Assembly: GCA_934102255.1 (NCBI GenBank)
Contig: CAKOSN010000030.1
Span: forward strand, 1 to 24,453
Direction: 5' to 3'
Origin: an uncultured Bacilli bacterium
Lineage (GTDB): Bacteria > Bacillota_I > Bacilli_A > RF39 > UBA660
DNA length: 24,453 nucleotides
In this document: in pieces, positions 1 to 7,371 of the stretch
Position numbering within the stretch: the first letter of the stretch is position 1
Layout: every line of letters starts with the position of its first letter
Notes under the pieces: generated by a model
Databases searched by the model: none
What the model was told of the DNA's origin: nothing
What the model saw: the letters and a program-made list of their open reading frames with translations, nothing else
Program-made: the position numbers and the translations under genes

Positions 1-47
1 TCGGAAGTGTATTCTAACACAACTTTTTATAATAGTCTTTTTTATTA

Positions 48-323
48 GTGTCTACTCAAATGGGTGCATTTCATTTAGGTGAATCTGTTACATTTAAATT
101 AGAAGCCAGCAGTTCAAAAAGTATTTATCAAAGAGTATGTTCAAATGCGGGAAACTGTGTATACCATGCGGCAACGGTTAAATCTGATAAATGTGGAGCC
201 GTAGCAAATATTGCAGTTAAAGTGGCCTCGGGTTTAATTGTTGCTGCAGGTGCTGCCTTACTATTTGGACCAGTTGGAGCCGTGGTTGGAATAATTGCAG
301 GTATCTTTATATCTTGTAATTAA
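48..323 (+). CDS. Small hydrophobic, cysteine-containing peptide (unknown; bacteriocin-like shape)
   Basis: Unrecognised 91-residue product. Residues 1-58 are polar with Cys31, Cys37 and Cys49. Residues 60-88 form a Gly/Ala/Val/Ile-rich membrane segment with several small-xxx-small spacings (GAALLFGPVGAVVGIIAG), and the protein ends in Cys-Asn. A glycine-rich hydrophobic C-terminus on a small cysteine-bearing peptide resembles pore-forming bacteriocins or small membrane toxins, but no double-glycine leader or named family is visible. The start is doubtful: GTG at 48 has no Shine-Dalgarno and overlaps a TAG (46-48) that closes a frame open from the left edge of the window, while ATG at 60 is an alternative, also without an SD. 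Either an upstream gene is translationally coupled through TAGTG or this is the 3' part of a frameshifted gene. A TATAAT lies at 28-33 without a good -35. The next gene starts 31 bases downstream, so co-transcription is likely. Confidence 0.5.
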   Translation: MSTQMGAFHLGESVTFKLEASSSKSIYQRVCSNAGNCVYHAATVKSDKCGAVANIAVKVASGLIVAAGAALLFGPVGAVVGIIAGIFISCN

Positions 324-354
324 AAAAATATAACAGAATAATATGTGGAGGAAT

Positions 355-1662
355 ATGAAAAATAAAATTGCTAAGAAAAATATTACAATTGCTATTATCG
401 TCCTATTAGTAGGACTGATAATAGCGTTGCTAATACATAATATTAATAAAACCAAAGTATTTAAAGCAACTGTTAATACTTTAAGTAATAGTTTAATTGA
501 AGGCTTAGATAATAAAAATATTGACTTTTTAAATATTGATAGTCCGACTAGATTTAATTTTACTTTTAATGAAGAAGATGATTTAAATGATAAAATATCT
601 TTAAAATTAGAAGCGGATAATAAAAATAATAAATTAGGATTAGATATAAATTATAATTCTTTATATGATATTAATTTATATCATGATAATAATATTTACT
701 TAAAATCAAATACTCTTTTAGATAATATCTATCAATTAAATTTAGATTTAGATTCTAATTGTGGGGTTAATTGTGATGCTAGTTTAAATGATTATATTAA
801 AACATTAACTTCGAGTTTAACTTTTAATACTAGTAATTTAAAAGATTTGGTTAATATGTTAAATAGTACGATTAATAAATCATTTAAAGGTAGATATGTA
901 AGTACTTCTAAAGAGAGTGTTACTATTAATGATAATAAAGTGAAATTAAAAAAACATACTTATAAATTAAATAAAGATTCTATTAAAGTCTTAATAAATA
1001 ATATTGATAAAAATACTATCTTAAAAGATAAATTGTTTAGTTTTTTTGGAAATTACTTTAAAAGATATAATATAACAGCGGATAATTTTAAAGAAATATA
1101 TAATAATATCAATGATGAAGGTACTTTTAGTGTATATGAACAAAATGGGACAATAAAGATGATTGATATTGATTGGGGAGAATTTTTAAATTTAAGTGTT
1201 AGACCAGATGGTGATAAAGTAAATATTAATGTTGGGGGAGATTTTATTGCTTTAGAATTTAAATTGAGTATTGATAAAACCAATCAAGAATATCTTATTA
1301 AGGTTTATAATTTAGGGGAATTAATTTATGATATTAATATTAGTAAAAAAGATATCTTATTATTAGATATAAAATTATATCATGAAGATAAAACTTATCC
1401 TATTATTATAACTAATAAAGCAAATAAAGATGGCGATATAACAAAGGGATTACTTACTTTAAAATATAAAAATACAACTTATGATATTAACTATGAAATA
1501 GAAAAAAATATTACTATGAGTGATTATAATTTTGATAAGGCATTAAGTATTAAGAGTATAGATGAAATTGATATGGCGAAGATAAATGAGGCTATTGAAG
1601 TAATAAGTAATTCTAATTTAATAAAGAATTTATCTAATATTCTCCAAGAATTATCTTATTAA
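355..1662 (+). CDS. Membrane-anchored exported protein of unknown function
   Basis: Unrecognised 435-residue protein. After a short Lys-rich stretch there is one strong transmembrane helix (about residues 8-27, IAIIVLLVGLIIALLI). The remaining ~400 residues are soluble, rich in Asn, Asp, Lys, Ile and Leu, and read as alternating beta strands. This is the layout of an N-in, surface-exposed protein or an uncleaved signal anchor, with no lipobox. Two cysteines sit close together (NCGVNC) and could form a disulphide outside the cell. The start is placed at ATG 355 because a GGAGG lies at 347-351, although the 3-base gap is short; ATG 343 in the same frame has no SD and would add four residues. 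It lies 31 bases after the small hydrophobic peptide gene, with no promoter or terminator seen between them, so it is probably in the same transcript. A terminator follows at once. Confidence 0.75.
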   Translation: MKNKIAKKNITIAIIVLLVGLIIALLIHNINKTKVFKATVNTLSNSLIEGLDNKNIDFLNIDSPTRFNFTFNEEDDLNDKISLKLEADNKNNKLGLDINYNSLYDINLYHDNNIYLKSNTLLDNIYQLNLDLDSNCGVNCDASLNDYIKTLTSSLTFNTSNLKDLVNMLNSTINKSFKGRYVSTSKESVTINDNKVKLKKHTYKLNKDSIKVLINNIDKNTILKDKLFSFFGNYFKRYNITADNFKEIYNNINDEGTFSVYEQNGTIKMIDIDWGEFLNLSVRPDGDKVNINVGGDFIALEFKLSIDKTNQEYLIKVYNLGELIYDINISKKDILLLDIKLYHEDKTYPIIITNKANKDGDITKGLLTLKYKNTTYDINYEIEKNITMSDYNFDKALSIKSIDEIDMAKINEAIEVISNSNLIKNLSNILQELSY

Positions 1663-1666
1663 TAAG

Positions 1667-1696
1667 AAAACTACTAGTATAGGCTGGTAGTTTTTA
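1667..1696 (+). terminator. Rho-independent terminator after the exported protein gene
   Basis: Arms AACTACTAG (1669-1677) and CTGGTAGTT (1684-1692) pair over nine bases with one G-T wobble around a six-base loop, followed by T1691-T1695. It begins five bases after the stop codon. Confidence 0.8.
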
Positions 1697-1733
1697 AAAT
1701 TATAATAAACTAAGGGTTAGTAATTAAATTTAC

Positions 1734-1762
1734 TTGGTAGTTAGGTATTGGTGTGCTATAAT
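1734..1762 (+). promoter_or_regulatory. Sigma-A promoter for the dusB operon (extended -10)
   Basis: TTGGTA (1734-1739), a 17-base spacer and TATAAT (1757-1762), preceded by TGC (1754-1756), which makes an extended -10. Transcription would start near 1769. That places the ATG at 1765 outside the message and supports the dusB start at 1804. Confidence 0.75.
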
Positions 1763-1803
1763 GAATGTACTTATTTAAGTCGTTTAAGAAATTGGGTGAA
1801 AAA

Positions 1804-2793
1804 ATGAATATAGGAAATGTACATATTAAAAATAAGGTTGTAGTGGCGCCAATGGCGGGGGTTACGAATACTTCTTATCGGAAAATTTTAAAAAAGATGG
1901 GAGCCGGTTTAATCTATGCGGAAATGGTAAGTGATAAGGCTTTGTGCTATCAAAGTAAGAAAACTCTAGATTTACTTAAAATGGATGAGTTAGAAAGACC
2001 TATTAGTCAACAAATATTTGGTAGTGATGAAGAATCATTTGTAGAAGCGGCTAAGTTAGTAGAAAGAATTCAGCATCCTGATATTATCGACATTAACATG
2101 GGTTGCCCGGTTCCTAAAGTGGCTATTAAAAATCAAGCCGGTAGTGCTCTTTTAAAAGATCCTAAAAAAGTTAGAAAAATAGTATCTAGTGTAGTTAAAG
2201 CGGTTCAAGCCCCTGTAACGGTTAAAATCAGAGCGGGTTGGGATAGCGAACATATTAACGCTGTGGAAGTTGCCAAAGTTTGTGAAGAAGCCGGGGCCAA
2301 AGCGATTGCTATTCATGCTAGGACTAGAGCCCAAGGTTATTCAGGAAAAGCCGATTGGAGCATAATAAAAAAAGTTAAAGAGGCTGTATCTATTCCAGTT
2401 ATTGGTAATGGTGATGTAACTGATTGTTATTTAGCTAAGAAAATGTTAGATGAGACTGGTTGTGATGCCGTAATGATAGGTCGAGGTCTTTTAGGTAACC
2501 CTTGGTTGATAAGAGATTGTGTTAATTATTTAGAAGATGGCATCTTACCAGAAAGAGTTTCTAATAAAGAAAAAATTGATATGATGCGATATCATTATAA
2601 GTTATTATGCCAGGATACTAATGAAATAAGTGCTTCCTTAGAAATTAGAAGTCATATTTTATATTATTTAAAAGGTATGCCTAAGAGTAAAGAAATAAAA
2701 AATAAAATATGTAGTTGTAAGAGCGCTAAAGAAATATTTGCATGTTTAGATGAGTATGAAGCATATTTAAAAGAAAGTGAAGAGTTAGATTAA
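1804..2793 (+). CDS. dusB: tRNA-dihydrouridine synthase (DusB/NifR3 type)
   Basis: FMN- and NADPH-dependent reduction of a D-loop uridine in tRNA to dihydrouridine, in the cytoplasm. The 329-residue protein shows the Dus TIM-barrel signatures in order: VVVAPMAGVTNTSYR (12-26, flavin site), INMGCPVPK with the catalytic Cys101, TVKIRAGWD, IHARTRAQGYSGKADW (FMN phosphate and tRNA side), IGNGDV and MIGRGLLGNPW. A C-terminal helical tRNA-binding domain follows. Length is normal for the family. The start at 1804 is chosen over ATG 1765 because MNIGNVHIKNKVVVAPM is the usual family N-terminus, GGGTGA (1794-1799) precedes it, and the promoter's start site falls after 1765. Its TAA overlaps the ATG of the next gene by one base, so the two are translationally coupled. 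Which U position is modified (DusB class versus other bacterial Dus) is inferred from overall resemblance. Confidence 0.93.
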   Translation: MNIGNVHIKNKVVVAPMAGVTNTSYRKILKKMGAGLIYAEMVSDKALCYQSKKTLDLLKMDELERPISQQIFGSDEESFVEAAKLVERIQHPDIIDINMGCPVPKVAIKNQAGSALLKDPKKVRKIVSSVVKAVQAPVTVKIRAGWDSEHINAVEVAKVCEEAGAKAIAIHARTRAQGYSGKADWSIIKKVKEAVSIPVIGNGDVTDCYLAKKMLDETGCDAVMIGRGLLGNPWLIRDCVNYLEDGILPERVSNKEKIDMMRYHYKLLCQDTNEISASLEIRSHILYYLKGMPKSKEIKNKICSCKSAKEIFACLDEYEAYLKESEELD

Positions 2794-3440
2794 TGAAAAA
2801 ATTAAATATTATATATGAAGATAAAGAAATAATAGTAGTAAATAAACCGGCTAAGTTGCTTACAGTAGCAACTGATAAGGGTGAAATTAGAACTTTATAT
2901 CATGAGGTTAGAGAGTATTTACATAAGAAAAACCAAAAAGTATTTGTTGTGCATAGATTAGATAAAGATACTTCAGGATTAGTTTTATTTGCTAAGAATC
3001 CTAGATTAAAAGAAATGCTTCAAAATAATTGGCTTCGCTATACAAGAGAGTATGTTGCTGTAGTAGAAGGAAAGTTACCTAAAGAGAAAGATACTTTAAG
3101 ATTTTATTTACAAGAGGATAAAACTCATCGTGTTTATGTTAGCAATAAAGGTTTATCTAGTGTAACCGAATATGAAGTGTTAGATACTAATTCAACACAA
3201 AGTTTAGTTAAAGTTAGAATTAAAACTGGTAGAAAAAATCAAATAAGAGCTAGTCTTGCTTACATTGGTAATCCAATTGTCGGGGATAAGAAGTATGAAG
3301 CTAGAATTAATTCTTTAAGTCGCCTAGGTCTTCATGCAAATAGATTAGTTATTAAACATCCTATAACTAATAAGGAAATGGAGTTTTCGTGTGATGCTCC
3401 AAAGGTATTTTATTTAGGCTTTAAAAATTATAATAAGTAA
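2793..3440 (+). CDS. RluA-family pseudouridine synthase
   Basis: Isomerises specific uridines in rRNA or tRNA to pseudouridine. The 215-residue protein has the family motif HRLDKDTSGLVLFAK, with catalytic Asp57 in RLD; an opening NKPAKLLT that matches the usual NKPxGLxT; and GRKNQIRA near the C-terminus in place of the common GRTHQIR. There is no N-terminal S4 RNA-binding domain, so this is the short RluA/YjbO-like form rather than an RluD-like one, and the target nucleotide cannot be assigned. The ATG overlaps the dusB stop (TAATG), giving a two-gene RNA-modification operon that ends at a strong terminator. No good SD is present, consistent with coupling to dusB. Confidence 0.9.
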   Translation: MKKLNIIYEDKEIIVVNKPAKLLTVATDKGEIRTLYHEVREYLHKKNQKVFVVHRLDKDTSGLVLFAKNPRLKEMLQNNWLRYTREYVAVVEGKLPKEKDTLRFYLQEDKTHRVYVSNKGLSSVTEYEVLDTNSTQSLVKVRIKTGRKNQIRASLAYIGNPIVGDKKYEARINSLSRLGLHANRLVIKHPITNKEMEFSCDAPKVFYLGFKNYNK

Positions 3441-3476
3441 AAAAATTCTATATGTGGTTGGCATATAGTTTTTTTT
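3441..3476 (+). terminator. Terminator of the dusB operon
   Basis: Perfect seven-base stem CTATATG (3448-3454) / CATATAG (3462-3468) with a seven-base loop, flanked by an A-run before and eight Ts after. It starts directly after the stop of the pseudouridine synthase gene. From here to 3683 I see no gene or other convincing signal. Confidence 0.85.
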
Positions 3477-3683
3477 ATTTTGGAAAAATGTTAAATGATT
3501 TTACTGAAATGTGTTAAATTGAATTGCTTAAAAGTCTTAAATATAATTTAAAAAAGGCTTTTCTGATAATATTGGAAATATATTAGATATCTCTTTTTAG
3601 AATGAAGATAGTTATAAAGATTTATTTTGAATTTGTTTTTTTGCTAAGGACATGAAGAGAACTAATAAAAATATATTAAGATA

Positions 3684-3710
3684 CAAAAAAACAACCTCCT
3701 AAGAAGTTGT
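3684..3710 (-). terminator. Terminator of the tRNA-Asn unit
   Basis: Read on the minus strand, ACAACTTC (complement of 3703-3710) pairs with GAGGTTGT (complement of 3691-3698) with one wobble and a four-base loop, followed by a run of seven Ts. It lies 12 bases after the CCA end of the tRNA. Confidence 0.8.
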
Positions 3711-3722
3711 AATTAACATAAA

Positions 3723-3798
3723 TGGCGCCTGATGTAGGACTCGAACCTACGACCTAACGGTTAACAGCCGTGCGCTCTACCGACTGAGCTAATCAGGC
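3723..3798 (-). tRNA. tRNA-Asn (anticodon GTT)
   Basis: 76-base cloverleaf on the minus strand. The acceptor stem GCCTGAT / ATCAGGC has discriminator G and a gene-encoded CCA (complement of 3723-3725). The D-arm is GCTCAGTCGGTAGAGC. The anticodon loop CTGTTAACC contains GTT. The T-arm GGTTCGAGTCC carries the canonical TTCGAGT. GTT reads Asn AAC/AAU codons. The gene stands alone with its own promoter and terminator. Confidence 0.97.
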
Positions 3799-3813
3799 AT
3801 CAATTACTAGTTA

Positions 3814-3842
3814 ATTGTATCTTAGATAGGCTAAGAAGTCAA
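3814..3842 (-). promoter_or_regulatory. Sigma-A promoter of tRNA-Asn
   Basis: On the minus strand: TTGACT (complement of 3837-3842), a 17-base spacer, then TACAAT (complement of 3814-3819). The start site would be about 8-10 bases upstream of the mature tRNA 5' end at 3798. Confidence 0.8.
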
Positions 3843-3890
3843 TACAAAATTAACTAGTTTTTAATATTTTTTTGAAATTTTATTAAAAAT

Positions 3891-4289
3891 TTACGCACTG
3901 AGAACTTTTGGCTGTGAAGTATAGCCTCGGAAGCTCTTTTTAGCTTTATTTAAAGATAAAATATTATCTTTTTCAATGGAAGTAGTAAGGGCTTCATCAG
4001 TCATATTAATGTTAATATTGAAAAATGTTCTAAAAAGAGAAGTTCTAATCATATCAACACGTAAATTTTCTGAATAGCTTTTTGAAGACTTAGTTATTAC
4101 TAAACTATCAGGATTATTGGCATTAAATTTTAAAATGGCAATAACCTTATCAGCAACTTCAGTTTCTCTATATGAAGTGGCATCAGTAATTCTTACTTCG
4201 TAATTAACTTTATCAGCAGTTTTACTTTCTACTTCAAGCGTCATTGCTCCATAATTAACTTTAGTAATTTTTGGCTCATTTGGTTTCAA
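3891..4289 (-). CDS. Small protein of unknown function, divergent from the Clp-like ATPase gene
   Basis: Unrecognised 132-residue soluble protein with no signal peptide or membrane segment. The first ~60 residues alternate like beta strands (EPKITKVNYGAMTLEVES). The C-terminal half is more helical and ends in a basic stretch. It starts with TTG at 4289, a choice supported by AAGGAGG eight bases upstream on the minus strand and by an excellent promoter just before it. It contains no cysteine and only one tryptophan-free aromatic cluster (LFRTFFNININ). It is transcribed away from the Clp-like ATPase gene, and the two promoters share their -35 region, so the pair may be co-regulated. Whether the small protein acts as adaptor or substrate of the ATPase is only a guess. 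No terminator is obvious between its stop and the tRNA promoter. Confidence 0.75.
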   Translation of the reverse strand: MKPNEPKITKVNYGAMTLEVESKTADKVNYEVRITDATSYRETEVADKVIAILKFNANNPDSLVITKSSKSYSENLRVDMIRTSLFRTFFNININMTDEALTTSIEKDNILSLNKAKKSFRGYTSQPKVLSA

Positions 4290-4316
4290 ATTTGTCCCCT
4301 CCTTTTTGGAATTATT

Positions 4317-4345
4317 ATTTTAGCAGAATTAATTTTGATTGTCTA
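4317..4345 (-). promoter_or_regulatory. Minus-strand promoter of the 132-residue protein gene
   Basis: TAGACA (complement of 4340-4345), 17-base spacer, TAAAAT (complement of 4317-4322) preceded by TGC, giving an extended -10. Its -35 hexamer overlaps the -35 of the divergent plus-strand promoter. Confidence 0.75.
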
Positions 4346-4367
4346 GTCTTTAGTTTTCTTGTATAAT
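4339..4367 (+). promoter_or_regulatory. Plus-strand promoter of the Clp-like ATPase gene
   Basis: TTGTCT (4339-4344), 17-base spacer, TATAAT (4362-4367). The -35 overlaps that of the opposing promoter by five bases, so two polymerases could not bind together. Confidence 0.65.
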
Positions 4368-4385
4368 ATCTTTGGTGAATTAAAT

Positions 4386-5312
4386 ATGGAAGAAAAAAAT
4401 ATAAGTTTTTTAGAAAGATATGCAGAAAATTTAGTAGCAAGAGATTATATAACTGACCCTGCTATTGGTCGTGAAGAAGAGATTAAACAAATGATATTAA
4501 CGCTTTTAACACCAGAAAAATCGCCACTTCTTGTTGGTAAACCTGGTATTGGTAAAACAGCGATAGTAGAAGGCCTTGCTTATCGTATTAAGAATAATAT
4601 GGTTCCTAATGCTTTATTTGGCTATGATTTATATAAACTTAATGCATCATCTATTATTGGTGATTATGAGATTGCTGGTCAAAAAGAAACTAGAGTTGAT
4701 GTTTTAATTAAAGAATTAGCGCGACGTGAAAAGACGATTGTGTTTATTGATGAAACCCATTTGCTTATTAAAGGTAATGATAGTACAACGGGAATGGATT
4801 TAGCTAATATTTTTAAAGCGGGACTTGACCGTGGGGAAATTAAGATGATTGGCGCTACTACTACTGAGGAATATGAACAATACATTATAAGAGATAGGGC
4901 TTTTTTAAGAAGATTTCAAAAAGTAGAAGTAAAAGAAGCGGATAGAGAAACAACTATTAAAATTTTAATGGGAACTTTGCCTAAAATAGAAAAACAAATG
5001 CATCTTGTAATGCCTTATACCGATTTTATTAAAGAAAAAATTTTTGCTTTTATTGTTGATATGACCGATGAATATAAAAGAATATATGAAATTTCTTCAA
5101 GATATCCAGATATTTGTTTAGCTATTGTATCTAATGCATTCAGTTATGCTTTATTTGATAATGTAAAAGAAGTAAGACTAAAACATATATATGAAGCTAT
5201 TTGCAATACAAAGAGTGTTTATGAAGATTCATTAAGAAAAGATATAGAAAAGTTTAAAATCGAATTTAAAGATATTGCTTTAGAAGAAGGTTTAAATTTT
5301 AATAATATTTAA
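4386..5312 (+). CDS. Stand-alone ClpA/ClpB/ClpC-type AAA+ ATPase (single NBD1-like domain)
   Basis: 308-residue protein closely resembling the first nucleotide-binding domain of Clp/Hsp100 unfoldases. Visible in order: IGREEEIKQM (27-36, entry to the domain); Walker A GKPGIGKT (51-58); a pore-loop-1 region with IGDYEIAGQKE where Clp proteins have AGAKYRGEFE, so an aromatic Tyr is kept; Walker B IVFIDETH (118-125, catalytic Glu123); sensor-1 IGATTT (155-160); arginine finger in AFLRRF (R175/R176); and a helical lid domain. The N-terminal Clp_N repeats, the middle coiled-coil domain and the whole second ATPase domain of full ClpC/ClpB are absent, and no ClpP-binding loop is seen. The start is ATG 4386, with GGTGA seven bases upstream; TTG 4359 would overlap the -10. 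A single-ring remodeller is inferred and the substrate is unknown. A terminator follows. Confidence 0.85.
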   Translation: MEEKNISFLERYAENLVARDYITDPAIGREEEIKQMILTLLTPEKSPLLVGKPGIGKTAIVEGLAYRIKNNMVPNALFGYDLYKLNASSIIGDYEIAGQKETRVDVLIKELARREKTIVFIDETHLLIKGNDSTTGMDLANIFKAGLDRGEIKMIGATTTEEYEQYIIRDRAFLRRFQKVEVKEADRETTIKILMGTLPKIEKQMHLVMPYTDFIKEKIFAFIVDMTDEYKRIYEISSRYPDICLAIVSNAFSYALFDNVKEVRLKHIYEAICNTKSVYEDSLRKDIEKFKIEFKDIALEEGLNFNNI

Positions 5313-5357
5313 ATTGCTTAAATTTTAGTAAGAAAATAAAAGAAGAATAGTGATAAG

Positions 5358-5386
5358 AGTATACACAAGATAAGTATGCTTTTTTT
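5358..5386 (+). terminator. Terminator after the Clp-like ATPase gene
   Basis: AGTATAC (5358-5364) pairs with GTATGCT (5374-5380) with one wobble over a nine-base loop, followed by TTTTTT. Confidence 0.75.
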
Positions 5387-5465
5387 CTAAATAATTTTAG
5401 GTGTAATAATTAAGGAAAATAATCGATAATTCGATTGAGCAAAATTAAATAGAAAGCAAACTATA

Positions 5466-5493
5466 TTTACTTTTTTAGTATTTTTAGTATAAT
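5466..5493 (+). promoter_or_regulatory. Probable promoter of the five-paralogue array
   Basis: TTTACT (5466-5471), 16-base spacer, TATAAT (5488-5493). Upstream, AATCGA (5421-5426) and TCGATT (5431-5436) form a perfect six-base inverted repeat with a four-base centre, a possible operator. Confidence 0.55.
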
Positions 5494-5539
5494 ATTTAAT
5501 CAAGAATTTGTCGAAAAGCAAAGAATTAAGGAGGCTACT

Positions 5540-6391
5540 ATGAGACTAGATGATTGGGATAATCAAGGATTAAAAGAATTGCAAGAACAGGTTTTTGATG
5601 CTTTAGAAAGTCGTAAAGAGGTTGATAGTAAAACCCAACAAACAAGGGATAACCAAAGAAAACGAGAAAATGATTTTTGGGAAGAACTAGCATATTTACG
5701 TTCTTCGACATTAAAAAAAATATATGAGGAAAATAAGCATTGCTTGGAAATTAGAATGGATATTTATAAAACGGTTGCTGAAAAAATTGAAAACTACGTG
5801 ACCAAAAGGGGGAGATGCTGTATTTGGACTCTAAAAGGCCCGGTTAAACTTGATAATGGTATTACCGAGATTGAAGTAAACGGAAAAGCTATTTATGCTT
5901 ATGAGAATGAATACTTATTTGATTTTCTTAATGGTGGTCTTGGCGTAATTCTTGGTGATAGTTATTATAACCTTTATAAGGGAAAATATTATAGCGAGCC
6001 TATATTAGAGCAGATTCCATCGGGGATAGAGGAAAAATCATTAGAAGACATGAGACTCTTAGCGATAAGAAATACTGCCTATGAGATTTATTTAGAAGAT
6101 TTAAAAAGGAAACTTTGCCTTTTATGTGGTCACGATTGGCATTTAATTAATGTTACTTTTACTAACCAAAAAAATATAGAGGCTAAATATTTTTGTAAAG
6201 TGTGCCATTCTACTACAAAAGAAAGATATACATCTAAGAAAGATGTGGGACTAGTTCCAAGTAAGAGAAAGATAATGGAAATGTTAAATTTTGATATTGA
6301 GATTTCTGAGTTTAGATTAGAAGATTATTTTGTGGAAGTAGACAAGCCCAAAAGAAGGTTAAGACTTATTTACATAGAGGATGTGTTGTAA
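5540..6391 (+). CDS. Paralogue 1 of 5: coiled-coil / putative zinc-site protein of unknown function
   Basis: Unrecognised 283-residue soluble protein, the first of a five-member tandem family. Residues 1-85 are charged and helical (coiled coil). A beta-rich core includes EIEVNGKAIYA and LFDFLNGG (126-133). A helical stretch follows the family signature EPILEQIPSGIEEKSLED (153-170) and runs into KRKLCLLCGHDW (189-200). Cys193 and His198 in that motif, with Cys219 and Cys222 in KYFCKVC, make a likely CHCC zinc site, and this copy has an extra Cys196. The C-terminus FRLEDYFVEVDKP is shared with paralogue 2. A perfect AAGGAGG lies five bases before ATG 5540. There is no signal peptide or membrane segment. 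A DNA-, RNA- or protein-binding role is possible from the zinc site, but no function can be assigned. Confidence 0.85.
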   Translation: MRLDDWDNQGLKELQEQVFDALESRKEVDSKTQQTRDNQRKRENDFWEELAYLRSSTLKKIYEENKHCLEIRMDIYKTVAEKIENYVTKRGRCCIWTLKGPVKLDNGITEIEVNGKAIYAYENEYLFDFLNGGLGVILGDSYYNLYKGKYYSEPILEQIPSGIEEKSLEDMRLLAIRNTAYEIYLEDLKRKLCLLCGHDWHLINVTFTNQKNIEAKYFCKVCHSTTKERYTSKKDVGLVPSKRKIMEMLNFDIEISEFRLEDYFVEVDKPKRRLRLIYIEDVL

Positions 6392-6445
6392 GATAGTAAT
6401 TATTATGATTACTAAGATTATAAAGATTTAGGGAGTTAGTTTATT

Positions 6446-7288
6446 ATGGAAGAAGAGCAAATTTTTAATCATTTAGATGATTTAAATAAAAAGCATCAAC
6501 ATATTACATCGATGCAAAAACAAGAAGATAAAGAAATAGAGGAGATGAATAGGATACAAGAGGCTAAGGAAGAAGAATTAGTTAAAAAGTTATCAGTCCT
6601 TCGCAACTCTATTTTTAGGAGAATAATTAATAATAAAAAAACATTTTCTAAACCTAAAATTTTTAAAGATAATGCTGTGATTATAGAAGATTACGTAGTT
6701 GAAAGAGAAGGTTGTCCGTTTTATGAATTTGAACGTATTAGAAATTCAAAAAGTCCTATAACTATGATAGAAGTAAATGGCAATTTTTTTGCTGCTAAGG
6801 ATAATCCGGATTTATTTAGTCTTTTAAATGGTGACTATAATGGTAATTATGGAATTGTTTTAGAAACAAATAAACCTTATCTAGGTTATTATTATAGAGA
6901 ACCAGTACTCGAGCAGATGGCATCTTGTATAGAAGGAAAATCTTTAGGAGATGCTCGCATGATGGCAATAGAAAGTCTCGCTTATCATATTTATTTACAA
7001 GATGTAAAGAGAAAACTTTGCTTGGTGTATGGTCATGACTATAATTTTGCATTTTCCTATGATATTCTTTGTAGCGGTGAGGTTGTAGCTAAATATGTAT
7101 GCAAAATTTGCGGTAGAATAATCAGAGAATCATATGATAGTGTTGATGATATAAAGCCATTACCACGAGCAAGAAGAACGCTAGAATTAATAGATACTAC
7201 TATTTCTATCGCTCCATTTAGATTAGAAGACTATTTTATTAAGATTGATAGACCAGAAAAAACTTTAACATTGCAAGATAAGAAATAA
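6446..7288 (+). CDS. Paralogue 2 of 5: coiled-coil / putative zinc-site protein
   Basis: Unrecognised 280-residue protein, the copy most like paralogue 1. It has a Glu/Lys-rich coiled coil (about 1-65), the core strand MIEVNGNFFAA (107-117), LFSLLNG (123-129), the signature EPVLEQMASCIEGKSLGD (152-169), KRKLCLVYGHDY (188-199) and KYVCKICG (217-224). The zinc ligands would be Cys192, His197, Cys219 and Cys222. The fifth Cys of paralogue 1 is Tyr here, which helps to define the invariant CHCC set. The C-terminus has FRLEDYFIKIDRP. GGGAG lies ten bases before the ATG, a long spacing. The 28 bases around the start (6422-6449) are nearly identical to those of paralogue 3, so the copies were duplicated together with their translation signals. 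It is separated from paralogue 1 by 54 bases that contain a TAGTAAT/ATTACTA inverted repeat but no terminator. Confidence 0.85.
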   Translation: MEEEQIFNHLDDLNKKHQHITSMQKQEDKEIEEMNRIQEAKEEELVKKLSVLRNSIFRRIINNKKTFSKPKIFKDNAVIIEDYVVEREGCPFYEFERIRNSKSPITMIEVNGNFFAAKDNPDLFSLLNGDYNGNYGIVLETNKPYLGYYYREPVLEQMASCIEGKSLGDARMMAIESLAYHIYLQDVKRKLCLVYGHDYNFAFSYDILCSGEVVAKYVCKICGRIIRESYDSVDDIKPLPRARRTLELIDTTISIAPFRLEDYFIKIDRPEKTLTLQDKK

Positions 7289-7321
7289 TAATTGAAATTA
7301 AGTAGTAAAATTATTTATTGA

Positions 7322-7330
7322 TGTTAGAAT
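7322..7330 (+). promoter_or_regulatory. Possible extended -10 promoter before paralogue 3
   Basis: TGT (7322-7324) followed by TAGAAT (7325-7330), with no good -35 at the normal distance. It resembles the -10 before paralogue 4 (TGC-TAGAAT). Confidence 0.35.
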
Positions 7331-7371
7331 AGAAAAAAATACAGCTTAAAGATTTAAGGAGTTAATTTATT

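Noticed and set aside
1765..1803. Upstream ATG (1765) as dusB start
   Set aside because: It lies before the predicted transcription start of the promoter at 1734-1762 and adds a non-family N-terminal extension; ATG 1804 has its own SD.
3480..3683. Possible small gene between the dusB operon and tRNA-Asn
   Set aside because: Only very short frames without ribosome binding sites are present, and no conserved motif is visible.
6394..6414. Hairpin TAGTAAT/ATTACTA as terminator between paralogues 1 and 2
   Set aside because: The seven-base stem has no following T-run, so it is unlikely to end transcription.
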